Below the pieces are notes generated by a model. The model had not been told where the DNA came from and ran no database searches. It saw only the letters and a program-made list of their open reading frames with translations. From assembly GCA_947561585.1 (NCBI GenBank), contig CANNZV010000870.1, forward strand, positions 1 to 64,000: DNA of 64,000 nucleotides. The letters are read 5' to 3'. How positions within the stretch are numbered: position 1 is the stretch's first letter; each line of letters begins with the position of its first letter. Positions 25,432 to 40,000 of this stretch are shown here, piece by piece. The position numbers and the translations under genes were made by a program. Source of the DNA: Caprella mutica. Lineage: Eukaryota > Arthropoda > Malacostraca > Amphipoda > Caprellidae.

Positions 25432-27460
25432 GATAGATCCTTTGTTGTAGATAGATCCTTCGCTGTAGATAGATCCTTTTCTGTAGATAGATCATTTTCT
25501 GTAGATAGATCCTTTACTGTAGATAAAACCTTTGCTGTTGATAGATCCCATACTGTAAATAGATTCTTTGCTGTAGATAGATCCTTTTCTATAGAAAGAT
25601 CCTCTGCTGTAGAAAGATCTTCTGCTGTGAATAGATCCTTTGCTGTAGATAGATCCTTTGCTGTTGACAGATCTTTTGCTGTAGAAAGATCCTTTGGTGT
25701 TGATAGATTCTTTGCTGTAGATAGATCCCTTACTGTAGATAGATCATTTGCTGCAGATAGATCCCTTATTGTTGATAGATCCTTTGCTGTAGATAGATTC
25801 TTTGCTGTAGATGGAACTTTTGTTGTAAATAGATCTTTTGCTATAGATTGATCCTTTGCTGTTGACAGATTCTGCGCTGTAGAAAGATATTTGTTGTAGA
25901 CAGATTCTTTTCTGTAGATAGATCCCTTACTGAAAATAGATCACTTTGCTGTAGATAGATCCTTCGCTGTAGACAGATCCTATGCTGTATAAAGTTCTGC
26001 TGTTGTAAATAGATCCTTTTTTGTAGATAGATCATTGGCTTTAGATAGATCCTTTGCTCTAGATAGATCCTTTGCTTAAGATAGATCCTTTGCTGTAGAT
26101 AGATCCTTTGCAGTAGATAGATCCTCAGCTGTAGATCGATCCTTCGCTGAAAATAGATCCATTGCTGTAGATTGATCCTTTGCTGCAAAAAAGATCCCTT
26201 ACTGTAGATAGATCCATTGCTGTAGATAGATCCTATGCTGTAGAAATATCCTTTGCTGTAGTTAGATCATTTGCTGTAGATTGATCCTTCGCTGTAAATA
26301 GGTCCCTCACTGTAGATAGGTCCTTTGCTGTAGATAGATCCTTTGCTGTAGATAGATCCTCTGCTGTAGATAGATCTTTTGCTGTAGTAGTTCTTTTGCT
26401 GTAGAAAGATTCTCCGCTATAAATAGATCCTTTGCTGTAGATAGATCCTTTGCTGTAGATAGATCCTTTGCTGTAGATAGATCCTTTGGTGTAAATGGAT
26501 CCTTTGGCTGTATAAAATTCCTTTACTGTAGATATATCCTTTGCTGTAGATTTATCCGCTGCAAAAAGATTCCTTACTGTAGGTAGATCCATTGCTGTAT
26601 ATACATCCTATGCTGTAGACAGATCCTTTGCTGTAGATAGATCATTTGCTGTAGATTGATCCTTCGCTGTAAATAGATCCCTTACTGTAGAAAGGTCCTT
26701 TGCTGTAGATAGATCCTTTGCTGTAGATAGATCATTTGCTGTAGATAGATCTTTTGCTGTAGTAGTTCCTTTGCTGTAGAAAGATTCTCCGCTATAAATT
26801 GATCCTTTGCTGTAGATAGATCCTTTGATGTAGATAGATCCTTTGTTGTAAATGGATGTTTGGCTGTATAGAGTTCGATTACTGTAGATATATCCTTTGT
26901 TGTAGATTGACCATTTGCTGTAAATAGATCTTTTGCTGTAGATAGATCCTTTGATGTAGATAGATCACTTATTGTAGATAGATCCTTTGCTGTAGATAGA
27001 TCTTATGCTGTAGAAAGAACCTTTGCTGAAGATAGATCATCTGCTGTAAATTGATCCTTTGCTGTAGATAGATCCTTCGTTGTAGATAGATCCGTTTCTG
27101 TAGATAGATTCTTTGCTGAAGATAGATTCTTTTCTCTAGATAGATTCTTTGCAGTAGATGTATCCTATGCAGTAGATAGATCCTTTACTGTACATAGATC
27201 CTATGCTGTATAAAGATCCTTTGCTGAAGATAGATACTTTGCTGTAGATAGATCCTTTGATGCAGATAGATCCCTCATTGTTGATAGATCTTTTGCTGTA
27301 TAAATATCCTTTGCCGAAGATAGATCCTTTGCTGTAGATAGATCCCTCATTGTTGATAGATCTTTTGCTGTAAATAGCTCCTTGGTGTAGATAGATCCTC
27401 TGCTGCAGATAGATCCCTTATTGTTGATAGATCATTTTCTGTAGATAGCTCCTTTACTGT
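25432..27460 (+). repeat. 2.03-kb block, second of a tandem pair
   Basis: Diverged copy of 23,348-25,431, lacking three units near 26,120 and one CTGCAG unit near 27,335. The match ends at the word GATAGCTCCTTTACTGTA near 27,460. Confidence 0.8.
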
Positions 27461-30400
27461 AAATAGATCCTTTGCTGTAGATAGATCCTTTCCTTTAAAT
27501 AGATCCTTTGATGTAGATAGATCCTTTGCTGTAGATAGAACTTTTGTTGTAAATAGATCTTTTGTTATAGATTGATCCTTAGCTGTTGATAGATCCTTAA
27601 CTGTAGATGGATCAATTGCTGTATATAGTCCCGTTACTTTAGATAGATCATTGTCTGTAGATTGATCCTTTGCTGTAGATAGATCATTTGCTGTAGATAG
27701 ATTATCTGCTGAACATAGATTCTTTGCTGTAGATAGATTCTTTGTTGTAGATAGATCCTTTGATGTAGACAGACCCTTTGCAGTAGATAGATCCTTTACT
27801 GTAGATAGATCCTTTGCTGTAGATAGATCCTTTGTAGTAGATAGATCTTTTACAGTAGATAGATCCTTAGCTGTAGATAGATCTAAGATTCTTTGCTGTT
27901 AATAAATAAATAAATCCTTTGCCGTAGATAGATCTTTTGCCGTAGATAGATCCTTTGCTTTAGATAGATCCTTTTCTGTAGATAGATTCTTCGCTGTAGA
28001 TAGATCCTTTTCTGTAGATAGATCCTTTTCTGTAGATAGATCCTTTGGTGTAGATAGATTCTTTGCTGTAGATAGATCCCTTACTGTAGATAGAACACTT
28101 TGCTGTAGATATATCATTTGCTGTAGATAGATCCCTTACTGTAGATAGATCACTTTGCTGTAGATAGATCTTTTGCTGAAGATAGATCCTTTGCTGTAGA
28201 AAGATCCTTTGCTGCAGATAGATCCCTTATTGTTGATAGATCCTTTGCTGTAGATAGAATCTTTGCTGTAGATAGGACTTTCGTTGTAAATAGATCTTTT
28301 GCTATAGATTGATCCTTTGCTGTTGACAGATCCTGCGCTGTAGAAAGATCTTTTGGTGTAGACAGATTCTTTTCTGTAGATAGATCCCTTACTGAAAATA
28401 GATCACTTTGCTGTAGATAGATTCTTTGCTGTAGACAGATCCTATGCTGTATAAAGTTCTGCTGTTGTAAATAGATCCTTTTTTGTAGATAGATCATTGG
28501 CTTTAGATAGATCCTTTGCTGTAGATAGATCCTTTGCTTAAGATAGATCCTTTGCTGTAGATAGATCCTTTGCAGTAGATAGATCCTTTGCTGTAGATAG
28601 ATACTTTGCTGTAGATAGATCCTTAGCTGTAGATCGATCCTTAGCTGTAGATCGATCCTTCGCTGAAAATAGATCCTTTGCTGTAGATTGATCCTTTGCT
28701 GCAAAAAGATCCCTTACTATAGATAGATCCATTGCTGTAGATAGATCCTATGCTGTAGAAATATCCTTTGCTGTAATTAGATCATTTGCTGTAGATTGAT
28801 CCTTCGCTGTAAATAGGTCCCTTACTGTAGATAGATCCTATTCTGTAGATAGATCTTTTATTGTAGATAAAACCGTTACTGTAGCTAGATCCCATACTGA
28901 AAATAGATCCTTTGCTGTAGATAGATCCTTTGCTGTTGAAAAATCCTCTGCTGTAGAAAGATCTCCTGCTGTAAATATATCCATTGCTGTAGATAGATCC
29001 TTTGCTGTTGACAGATCTTTCACTGTAGAAAGATCCTTTGGTGTAGATAGATCCTTTGGTGTAGATAGATTCTTTGCTGTAGATAGATCCCTTACTGTAG
29101 ATAGATCTTTTTGCTGTAGATAGATCATTTGCTGTAGATAGATCCCTTACTGTAGATAGATCACTTTGCTGTAGATATATCTTTTGCTGAAGATAGATCC
29201 TTTGCTGTAGATAGATCCTTTGCTGCAGATAGATCCCTTATTGTTGATGGATCCATTGCTGTAGATAGATTCTCTGCTGTTGACAGATCCTGCGCTGTAG
29301 AAAGATCTTTTGGTGTAGACAGATTCTTTTCTGTAGATAGATCCCTTACTGAAAATAGATCACTTTGCTGTAGATAGATCCTTTGCTGTAGACAGATCCT
29401 ATGCTGTATAAAGTTCTGCTGTTGTAAATAGATCCTTTTTTGTAGATAGATCATTGGCTTTAGATAGATCCTTTGCTTAAGATAGATCCTTAAATGTAGA
29501 TTGATACTTTGCTGTAGAGAGATCCTTTGCAGTAGATAAATCCTTGACTGTAAACAGATCCTTTGCTGTAGATAGATCCTTTGCAGTAGATAGTTCCTTT
29601 GCTGTAGATAGATACTTTGCTGTAGATTGATCCTTTGCTGTTGACAGATCCTGCGTTGTAGAAAGATCCTTTGGTGAAGACAGAATCTTTGCTGTAGATA
29701 GATACCTTACTGAAGATAGATCACTTTGCTGTAGATAGATCCTTCGCTGTAGATAGATCCTTTGCTGTATAAAGTTCTGCTGTTGTAAATAGATTTTTTG
29801 TTGTAGATAGATCATTGGCTTTAGATAGATCCTTTGCTGTTGATAGATTCTTTGCTTAAGATAGATCTTTAACTCTAGATTGATCCTATGCTGTAGAGAG
29901 ATCATTTGCAGTAGATAAATATTTGACTGTAGATAGATCCTTTGCTGTAGATAGATCCTTTGCTGTAGATAGATCCTTTGCTGTAGATAGATTCTTTGCT
30001 GAAGATAGTGTCTTTGCTGTAGATAGATTCTCTGCAGCAGATGTATCCTATGCAGTAGATAGATCCATTACTTTACATAGATCCTATGCTGTATAAAGAT
30101 CCTTTGCTGAGGATAGATCCGTTGCTGTAGATAGATCCTTTGCTGCAGATAGATCCCTCATTGTTGATAGATCTTTTGCTGTAGATAGCTCCTTTACTGT
30201 AAATAGATCCTTTGCTGTAGATAGATCCCTTGCTGTGGATTGATCATAGTATGTAGATAGATCCTTTACTGTAGATAGTTTCTTTGCTGTAGATAGATCC
30301 TTTGCTGTAGATAGATCCCTTTCAGTAGATAGATCCTTTACTGTAGATAGATCCTTTGCTGTGGATAGATCCTTTGCTGTGGATAGATCCTTATCTGTAG

Positions 30401-30739
30401 ATAGATCCTTTGCTGTAGATAAATCGTTTGCTGTAGATAGATCCTTTACTGTAGCTAGATCCTTTGCTGTAGATAGATCCTCTGCTGTAGATAGATCCTT
30501 TGCTGTAGATAGATCTTATGCTGTAGATAGATTCTTTACTGCTGATATATTCTTTGCTGTACATAGATTCTTTGTTGTAGATAGAATAGATAGATCATTT
30601 GCTGTAGATAGATCCTTCGCTGTAGATAGATCCTTTTCTGTAGATAGATCTTTTCTGTAGATAGATCCTTTGCTGTAAATAAATAAATAAATCCTGTGCC
30701 GTAGATAGATCCCTTGCCGTAGATAGATCATTTGCTGTA
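27461..30739 (+). repeat. Diverged partial copy of the 5-kb block
   Basis: 27,461-27,900 resembles 17,700-18,220. 28,838-29,128 resembles 21,360-21,663. 29,161-30,740 follows 21,696-23,348 at offsets of 7,465 to 7,393. It therefore looks like a third, shortened version of the 5-kb block inserted between 2-kb blocks. Confidence 0.7.
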
Positions 30740-31030
30740 GATAGATCCTTTGTTGTAGATAGATCCTTCGCTGTAGATAGATCCTTTTCTGTAGATAGAT
30801 CCTTTTCTGTAGATAGATCCTTTACTGTAGATAAAACCTTTGCTGTTGATAGATCCCATACTGTAAATAGATTCTTTGCTGTAGATAGATCCTTTTCTAT
30901 AGAAAGATCCTCTGCTGTAGAAAGATCTTCTGTTGTGAATAGATCCTTTGCTGTAGATAGATCCTTTGCTGTTGACAGATCTTTTGTTGTAGAAAGATCC
31001 TTTGGTGTTGATAGATTCTTTGCTGTAGAT
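30740..31030 (+). repeat. Truncated 2-kb block at the 13-kb junction
   Basis: It starts with the same GATAGATCCTTTGTTG word as 23,348 and follows that block for about 290 bp. It is cut where the second 13-kb copy begins at about 31,031. The intact continuation is seen after the second copy, at 43,935-46,018. Confidence 0.8.
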
Positions 31031-34000
31031 AGATCCTTTGCTGTAGATGGAACTTTTGTTGTAAATAGATCTTTTGTTATAGATTGATCCTTTGCTGTTG
31101 ATAGATCCTTAACTGTAGATGGATCATTTGCTGTATATAGTCCCGTTACTTTAGATAGATCATTGTCTGTAGATTGATCCTTTGCTGTAGATAGATCATT
31201 TGCTGTAGATAGATTATCTGCTGAACATAGATTCTTTGCTGTAGATAGATTCTTTGTTGTAGATAGATCCTTTGATGTAGACAGACCCTTTGCAGTAGAT
31301 AGATCCTTTACTGTAGATAGATCCTTTGCTGTAGATAGATTCCTAGCTGTACATAGATTATTTGTTGTAGATAGATCCTTTGCTGTAGATAGATCCTTTG
31401 TAGTAGATAGATCTTTTACTGTAGATAGATCCTTAGCTGTAGATAGATCTAAGATCCTTTGCTGTTGATAAATAAATAAATCCTTTGCCGTAGATGGATC
31501 TTTTGCCGTAGATAGATCCTTTGCTGTAGATAGATCTTTTTCTGTAGATAGATTCTTCGCTGTAGATAGATCCTTTTCTGTAGATAGATCTTTTATTGTA
31601 GATAAAACCGTTGCTGTAGATAGATCCCATACTGAAAATAGATCCTCTGCTGTAGAAAGATCTCCTGCTGTAAATAGATCCATTGCTGTAGATAGATCCT
31701 TTGCTGTTGATAGATCTTTCACTGTAGAAAGATCCTTTGGTGTAGATAGATTCTTTGCTGTAGATAGATCCCTAACTGTAGATAGATCACTTTGCTATAG
31801 ATAGATCATTCGCTGTAGATAGATCCCTTACTGTAGATAGATCACTTTGCTGTAGATAGATCTTTTGCTGAAGATAGATCTTTTGCTGTAGATAGATCCT
31901 TTGCTGTAGATAGATCCCTTATTGTTGATAGATCCTTTGCTGTAGATAGATTCTTTGCTGTAGATAGAACTTTCGTTGTAAATAGATCTTTTGCTATAGA
32001 TAGATCCTTTGCTGTTGACAGATCCTGCGCTGTAGAAAGATCTTTTGGTGTAGACAGATTCTTTTCTGTAGATAGATCCCTTACTGAAAATAAATCACTT
32101 TGCTGTAGATAGATCCTTTGCTGTAGACAGATCCTATGCTGTATAAAGTTCTGATGTTGTAAATAGATTTTTTGTTTTAGATAGATCATTGGCTTTAGAT
32201 AGATCTTTTGCTGTTGATAGATTCTTTGCTTAAGATAGATCCTTAACTTTAGATTGATCCTATGCTGTAGAGAGATCCTTTGCAGTAGATAAATCTTTGA
32301 CTGTAGATAGATCCTTTGCTGTAGATTGATCCTTTGCTGTAGATAGATTCTCTGCAGCAGTTGTATCCTATGCAGTAGATAGATCCATTACTTTACATAG
32401 ATCCTATGCTGTATAAAGATCCTTTGCTGAGGATAGATCCGTTGCTGTAGATAGATCCTTTGTTGCAGATAGATCCCTCATTGTTGATAGATCTTTTGCT
32501 GTAGATAGCTCCTTTACTGTAAATAGATCCTTTGATGTAGATAGATCCCTTGCTGTGGATTGATCATAGTATGTAGATAGATCCTTTACTGTCGATAGGT
32601 CCTTTGCTGTAAATAGATCCTTTGCTGTAGATAGATCCTTTTCAGTAGATAGATCCTTTACTGTAGATAGATCCTTTGCTGTGGATAGATCCTTATCTGT
32701 AGATAGATCCTTTGCTGTAGATAAATCGTTTGCTGTAGATAGATACTTTGATGTAGATAGATCCTTTACTGTAGATAGATCCTTTACTGTATATAGATCC
32801 TTTGCTGTAGATAGATCCTTTGCTGTAGATAGATCCTTTGCTGTAGATAGATCTTATGCTGTAGATAGATTCTTTACTGCTGATAGATTCTTTGCTGTAC
32901 ATAGATTCTTTGTTGTAGATAGAATAGATAGATCATTTGCTGTAGATAGATCCTTTGTTGTAGATAGATCCTTCGCTGTAGATAGATCCTTTTCTGTAGA
33001 TAGATCTTTCTCTGTAGATAGATCCTTTGCTGTAAATAAATAAATAAATCCTGTGCCGTAGATAGATCCCTTGCCGTAGATAGATCATTTGCTGTAGATA
33101 GATCCTTTGTTGTAGATAGATCCTTCGCTGTAGATAAATCCTTTTCTGTAGATAGATCCTTTTCTGTAGATAGATCCTTTACTGTAGATAAAACCTTTGC
33201 TGTTGATAGATCCCATACTGTAAATAGATTCTTTGCTGTAGATAGATCCTTTGCTGTAGAAAGATCCTCTGCTGTAGAAAGATCTTCTGCTGTGAATAGA
33301 TCCTTTGCTGTAGATAGATCCTTTGTTGTTGACAGATCCTTTGCAGTAGATAGATCCTTTACTGTAGATAGATCCTTTGCTGTAGATAGATTCCTAGCTG
33401 TACATAGATTATTTGTTGTAGATAGATCCTTTGCTGTAGATAGATCCTTTGTAGTAGATAGATCTTTCACTGTAGATAGATCCTTAGCTGTAGATTGATC
33501 TAAGATCCTTTGCTGTTAATAAATAAATAAATCCTTTGCCGTAGATAGATCTTTTGCCGTAGATAGATCCTTTGCTGTAGATAGATCCTTTTCTGTAGAT
33601 AGATTCTTCGCTGTAGATAGATCCTTTTCAGTAGATAGATCCTTTTCTGTAGATAGATCTTTTATTGTAGATAAAACCGTTGCTGTAGATAGATCCCATA
33701 CTGAAAATAGATCCTTTGCTGTAGATAGATCCTTTGCTGTTGAAAAATCCTCTGCTGTAGAAAGATCTCCTGCTGTAAATAGATCCATTGCTGTAGATAG
33801 AGATAGATCCTTTGCTGTTGACAGATCTTTCACTGTAGAAAGATCCTTTGGTGTAGATAGATTCTTTGCTGTAGATAGATCCCTTACTGTAGATAGAACA
33901 CTTTGCTGTAGATAGATCATTTGCTGTAGATAGATCATTTACTGTAGATAGATCACTTTGCTGTAGGTAGATCCTTTGCTGAAGATAGATCCTTTGCTGA

Positions 34001-37000
34001 AGATAGATCCTTTGCTGTAGATAGATCCTTTGCTGCAGATAGATCCCTTATTGTTGATAGATCCTTTGCTGTAGATAGATTCTTTGCTGTAGATGGAACT
34101 TTTGTTGTAAATAGATCTTTTGCTATAGATTGATCCCTTGCTGTTGAGAGATTCTGCGCTGTAGAAAGATCTTTTGGTGAAGACAGATTCTTTTCTGTAG
34201 ATAGATCCCTTACTGAAAATAGATCACTTTGCTGTAGATAGATCCTTTGCTGCTGACAGATCCTATGCTGTATAAAGTTCTGCTGTTGTAAATAGATCCT
34301 TTTTTGTAGATAGATCATTGGCTTTAGATAGATCCTTTGCTGTAGATAGATCCTTTGCTTAAGATAGATCCTTTGCTGTAGATAGATCCTTTGCAGTAGA
34401 TAGATCCTTTGCTGTAGATAGATACTTTGCTGTAGATAGATCCTTAGCTGTAGATCGATCCTTCGCTGAAAATAGATCCTTTGCTGTAGATTGATCCTTT
34501 GCTGCAAAAAGATCCCTTACTATAGATAGATCCATTGCTGTAGATAGATCCTATGCTGTAGAAATATCCTTTGCTGTAATTAGATCATTTGCTGTAGATT
34601 GATCCTTCGCTGTAAATAGGTCCCTTACAGTAGATAGATCCTTTTCTGTAGATAGATCTTTTATTGTAGATAAAACCGTTACTGTAGCTAGATCCCATAC
34701 TGAAAATAGATCCTTTGCTGTAGATAGATCCTTTGCTGTTGAAAAATCCTCTGCTGTAGAAAGATCTCCTGCTGTAAATATATCCATTGCTGTAGATAGA
34801 TCCTTTGCTGTTGACAGATCTTTCACTGTAGAAAGATCCTTTGGTGTAGATAGATTCTTTGCTGTAGATAGATCCCTTACTGTAGATAGATCTTTTTGCT
34901 GTAGATAGATCATTTGCTGTAGATAGATCCCTTACTGTAGATAGATCACTTTGCTGTAGATATATCTTTTGCTGAAGATAGATCCTTTGCTGTAGATAGA
35001 TCCTTTGCTGCAGATAGATCCCTTATTGTTGATAGATCCATTGCTGTAGATAGATTCTTTGCTGTAGATAGAACTTTCGTTGTAAATAGATCTTTTGCTA
35101 TAGATAGATCCTTTGCTGTTGACAGATCCTGCGCTGTAGAAAGATCTTTTGGTGTAGACAGATTCTTTTCTGTAGATAGATCCCTTACTGAAAATAGATC
35201 ACTTTGCTGTAGATAGATCCTTTGCTGTAGACAGATCCTATGTTGTATAAAGTTCTGCTGTTGTAAATAGATCCTTTTTTGTAGATAGATCATTGGCTTT
35301 AGATAGATCCTTGGCTTAAGATAGATCCTTAAATGTAGATTGATACTTTGCTGTAGAGAGATCCTTTGCAGTAGATAAATCCTTGACTGTAAACAGATCC
35401 TTTGCTGTAGATAGATCCTTTGCAGTAGATAGATCCTTTGCTGTAGATAGATACTTTGCTGTAGATTGATCCTTTGCTGTTGACAGATCCTGCGTTGTAG
35501 AAAGATCCTTTGGTGAAGACAGAATCTTTGCTGTAGATAGATACCTTACTGAAGATAGATCACTTTGCTGTAGATAGATCCTTCGCTGTAGATAGATCCT
35601 TTGCTGTATAAAGTTCTGCTGTTGTAAATAGATTTTTTGTTGTAGATAGATCATTGGCTTTAGATAGATCCTTTGCTGTTGATAGATTCTTTGCTTAAGA
35701 TAGATCTTTAACTTTAGATTGATCCTATGCTGTAGAGAGATCATTTGCATTAGATAAATATTTGACTGTAGATAGATCCTTTGCTGTAGATAGATCCTTT
35801 GCTGTAGATAGATCCTTTGCTGTAGATAGATCCTTTGCTGTAGATAGATTCTTTGCTGAAGATAGTGTCTTTGCTGTAGATAGATTCTCTGCAGCAGATG
35901 TATCCTATGCAGTAGATAGATCCATTACTTTACATAGATCCTATGCTGTATAAAGATCCTTTGCTGAGGATAGATCCGTTGCTGTAGATAGATCCTTTGC
36001 TGCAGATAGATCCCTCATTGTTGATAGATCTTTTGCTGTAGATAGCTCCTTTACTGTAAATAGATCCTTTGCTGTAGATAGATCCCTTGCTGTGGATTGA
36101 TCATAGTATGTAGATAGATCCTTTACTGTAGATAGGTCCTTTGCTGTAGATAGATCCTTCGCTGTAGATAGATCCCTTTCAGTAGATAGATCCTTTACTG
36201 TAGATAGATCCTTTGCTGTGGATAGATCCTTTGCTGTGGATAGATCCTTATCTGTAGATAGATCCTTTGCTGTAGATAAATCGTTTGCTGTAGATAGATC
36301 CTTTACTGTAGATAGATCCTTTGCTGTAGATAGATCCTCTGCTGTAGATAGATCCTTTGCTGTAGATAGATCTTATGCTGTAGATAGATTCTTTACTGCT
36401 GATATATTCTTTGCTGTACATAGATTCTTTGTTGTAGATAGAATAGATAGATCATTTGCTGTAGATAGATCCTTCGCTGTAGATAGATCCTTTTCTGTAG
36501 ATAGATCTTTTTCTGTAGATAGATCCTTTGCTGTAAATAAGTAAATAAATCCTGTGCCGTAGATAGATCCCTTGCCGTAGATAGATCATTTGCTGTAGAT
36601 AGATCCTTTGTTGTAGATAGATCCTTCGCTGTAGATAGATCCTTTTCTGTAGATAGATCCTTTTCTGTAGATAGATCCTTTACTGTAGATAAAACCTTTG
36701 CTGTTGATAGATCCCATACTGTAAATAGATTCTTTGCTGTAGATAGATCCTTTTCTATAGAAAGATCCTCTGCTGTGGAAAGATCTTCTGCTGTGAATAG
36801 ATCCTTTGCTGTAGATAGATCCTTTGCTGTTGACAGATCTTTTGCTGTAGAAAGATCCTTTGGTGTTGATAGATTCTTTGCTGTAGATAGATCCCTTACT
36901 GTAGATAGATCATTTGCTGCAGATAGATCCCTTATTGTTGATAGATCCTTTGCTGTAGATAGATTCTTTGCTGTAGATGGAACTTTTGTTGTAAATAGAT

Positions 37001-40000
37001 CTTTTGCTATAGATTGATCCTTTGCTGTTGTCAGATTCTGCGCTGTAGAAAGATATTTGTTGTAGACAGATTCTTTTCTGTAGATAGATCCCTTACTGAA
37101 AATAGATCACTTTGCTGTAGATAGATCCTTCGCTGTAGACAGATCCTATGCTGTATAAAGTTCTGCTGTTGTAAATAGATCCTTTTTTGTAGATAGATCA
37201 TTGGCTTTAGATAGATCCTTTGCTCTAGATAGATCCTTTGCTTAAGATAGATCCTTTGCTGTAGATAGATCCTTTGCTGTAGATAGATCCTTTGCAGTAG
37301 ATAGATCCTTTGCTGTAGATAGATACTTTGATGTAGATAGATCCTCAGCTGTAGATCGATCCTTCGCTGAAAATAGATCCATTGCTGTAGATAGATCCTA
37401 TGCTGTAGAAATATCCTTTGCTGTAGTTAGATCATTTGCTGTAGATTGATCCTTCGCTGTAAATAGGTCCCTCACTGTAGATAGGTCCTTTGCTGTAGAT
37501 AGATCCTTTGCTGTAGATAGATCCTCTGCTGTAGATAGATCTTTTGCTGTAGTAGTTCTTTTGCTGTAGAAAGATTCTCCGCTATAAATAGATCCTTTGC
37601 TGTAGATAGATCCTTTGCTGTAGATAGATCCTTTGGTGTAAATGGATCCTTTGGCTGTATAAAATTCCTTTACTGTAGATATATCCTTTGCTGTAGATTT
37701 ATCCGCTGCAAAAAGATTCCTTACTGTAGGTAGATCCATTGCTGTATATACATCCTATGCTGTAGACAGATCCTTTGCTGTAGATAGATCATTTGCTGTA
37801 GATTGATCCTTCGCTGTAAATAGATCCCTTACTGTAGAAAGGTCCTTTGCTGTAGATAGATCCTTTGCTGTAGATAGATCATTTGCTGTAGATAGATCTT
37901 TTGCTGTAGTAGTTCCTTTGCTGTAGAAAGATTCTCCGCTATAAGTTGATCCTTTGCTGTAGATAGATCCTTTGATGTAGATAGATCCTTTGTTGTAAAT
38001 GGATGTTTGGCTGTATAGAGTTCGATTACTGTAGATATATCCTTCGCTGTAGATTGACCATTTGCTGTAAATAGATCTTTTGCTGTAGATAGATCCTTTG
38101 ATGTAGATAGATCACTTATTGTAGATAGATCCTTTGCTGTAGATAGATCTTATGCTGTAGAAAGAACCTTTGCTGAAGATAGATCATCTGCTGTAAATTG
38201 ATCCTTTGCTGTAGATAGATCCTTCGTTGTAGATAGATCCGTTTCTGTAGATAGATTCTTTGCTGAAGATAGATTCTTTTCTCTAGATAGATTCTTTGCA
38301 GTAGATGTATCCTATGCAGTAGATAGATCCTTTACTGTACATAGATCCTATGCTGTATAAAGATCCTTTGCTGAAGATAGATACTTTGCTGTAGATAGAT
38401 CCTTTGATGCAGATAGATCCCTCATTGTTGATAGATCTTTTGCTGTATAAATATCCTTTGCCGAAGATAGATCCTTTGCTGTAGATAGATCCTTTGCTGC
38501 AGATAGATCCCTCATTGTTGATAGATCTTTTGCTGTAAATAGCTCCTTGGTGTAGATAGATCCTTTGCTGCAGATAGATCCCTTATTGTTGATAGATCAT
38601 TTTCTGTAGATAGCTCCTTTACTGTAGATAGATCCTTTGTTGTAGATAGATCCTTCGCTGTAGATAGATCCTTTTCTGTAGATAGATCATTTTCTGTAGA
38701 TAGATCCTTTACTGTAGATAAAACCTTTGCTGTTGATAGATCCCATACTGTAAATAGATTCTTTGCTGTAGATAGATCCTTTTCTATAGAAAGATCCTCT
38801 GCTGTAGAAAGATCTTCTGCTGTGAATAGATCCTTTGCTGTAGATAGATCCTTTGCTGTTGACAGATCTTTTGCTGTAGAAAGATCCTTTGGTGTTGATA
38901 GATTCTTTGCTGTAGATAGATCCCTTACTGTAGATAGATCATTTGCTGCAGATAGATCCCTTATTGTTGATAGATCCTTTGCTGTAGATAGATTCTTTGC
39001 TGTAGATGGAACTTTTGTTGTAAATAGATCTTTTGCTATAGATTGATCCTTTGCTGTTGACAGATTCTGCGCTGTAGAAAGATATTTGTTGTAGACAGAT
39101 TCTTTTCTGTAGATAGATCCCTTACTGAAAATAGATCACTTTGCTGTAGATAGATCCTTCGCTGTAGACAGATCCTATGCTGTATAAAGTTCTGCTGTTG
39201 TAAATAGATCCTTTTTTGTAGATAGATCATTGGCTTTAGATAGATCCTTTGCTCTAGATAGATCCTTTGCTTAAGATAGATCCTTTGCTGTAGATAGATC
39301 CTTTGCAGTAGATAGATCCTCAGCTGTAGATCGATCCTTCGCTGAAAATAGATCCATTGCTGTAGATTGATCCTTTGCTGCAAAAAAGATCCCTTACTGT
39401 AGATAGATCCATTGCTGTAGATAGATCCTATGCTGTAGAAATATCCTTTGCTGTAGTTAGATCATTTGCTGTAGATTGATCCTTCGCTGTAAATAGGTCC
39501 CTCACTGTAGATAGGTCCTTTGCTGTAGATAGATCCTTTGCTGTAGATAGATCCTCTGCTGTAGATAGATCTTTTGCTGTAGTAGTTCTTTTGCTGTAGA
39601 AAGATTCTCCGCTATAAATAGATCCTTTGCTGTAGATAGATCCTTTGCTGTAGATAGATCCTTTGCTGTAGATAGATCCTTTGGTGTAAATGGATCCTTT
39701 GGCTGTATAAAATTCCTTTACTGTAGATATATCCTTTGCTGTAGATTTATCCGCTGCAAAAAGATTCCTTACTGTAGGTAGATCCATTGCTGTATATACA
39801 TCCTATGCTGTAGACAGATCCTTTGCTGTAGATAGATCATTTGCTGTAGATTGATCCTTCGCTGTAAATAGATCCCTTACTGTAGAAAGGTCCTTTGCTG
39901 TAGATAGATCCTTTGCTGTAGATAGATCATTTGCTGTAGATAGATCTTTTGCTGTAGTAGTTCCTTTGCTGTAGAAAGATTCTCCGCTATAAATTGATCC

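Larger units (their letters stand above)
17781..31030 (+). repeat. 13,250-bp tandem duplication, copy 1
   Basis: Landmarks here recur at an offset of 13,250 up to about 24,150 and at 13,195 afterwards (for example 18,183/31,433, 19,431/32,681, 22,968/36,218, 25,627/38,822, 28,150/41,345, 30,361/43,556). The start is placed where 31,031 begins to match 17,781. The junction lies within a common unit word, so it is uncertain by about one unit. It contains the 5.5-kb block, a 2.0-2.1 kb tandem pair (23,348-27,460) and a diverged partial copy of the 5-kb block (27,461-30,739). Confidence 0.9.
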
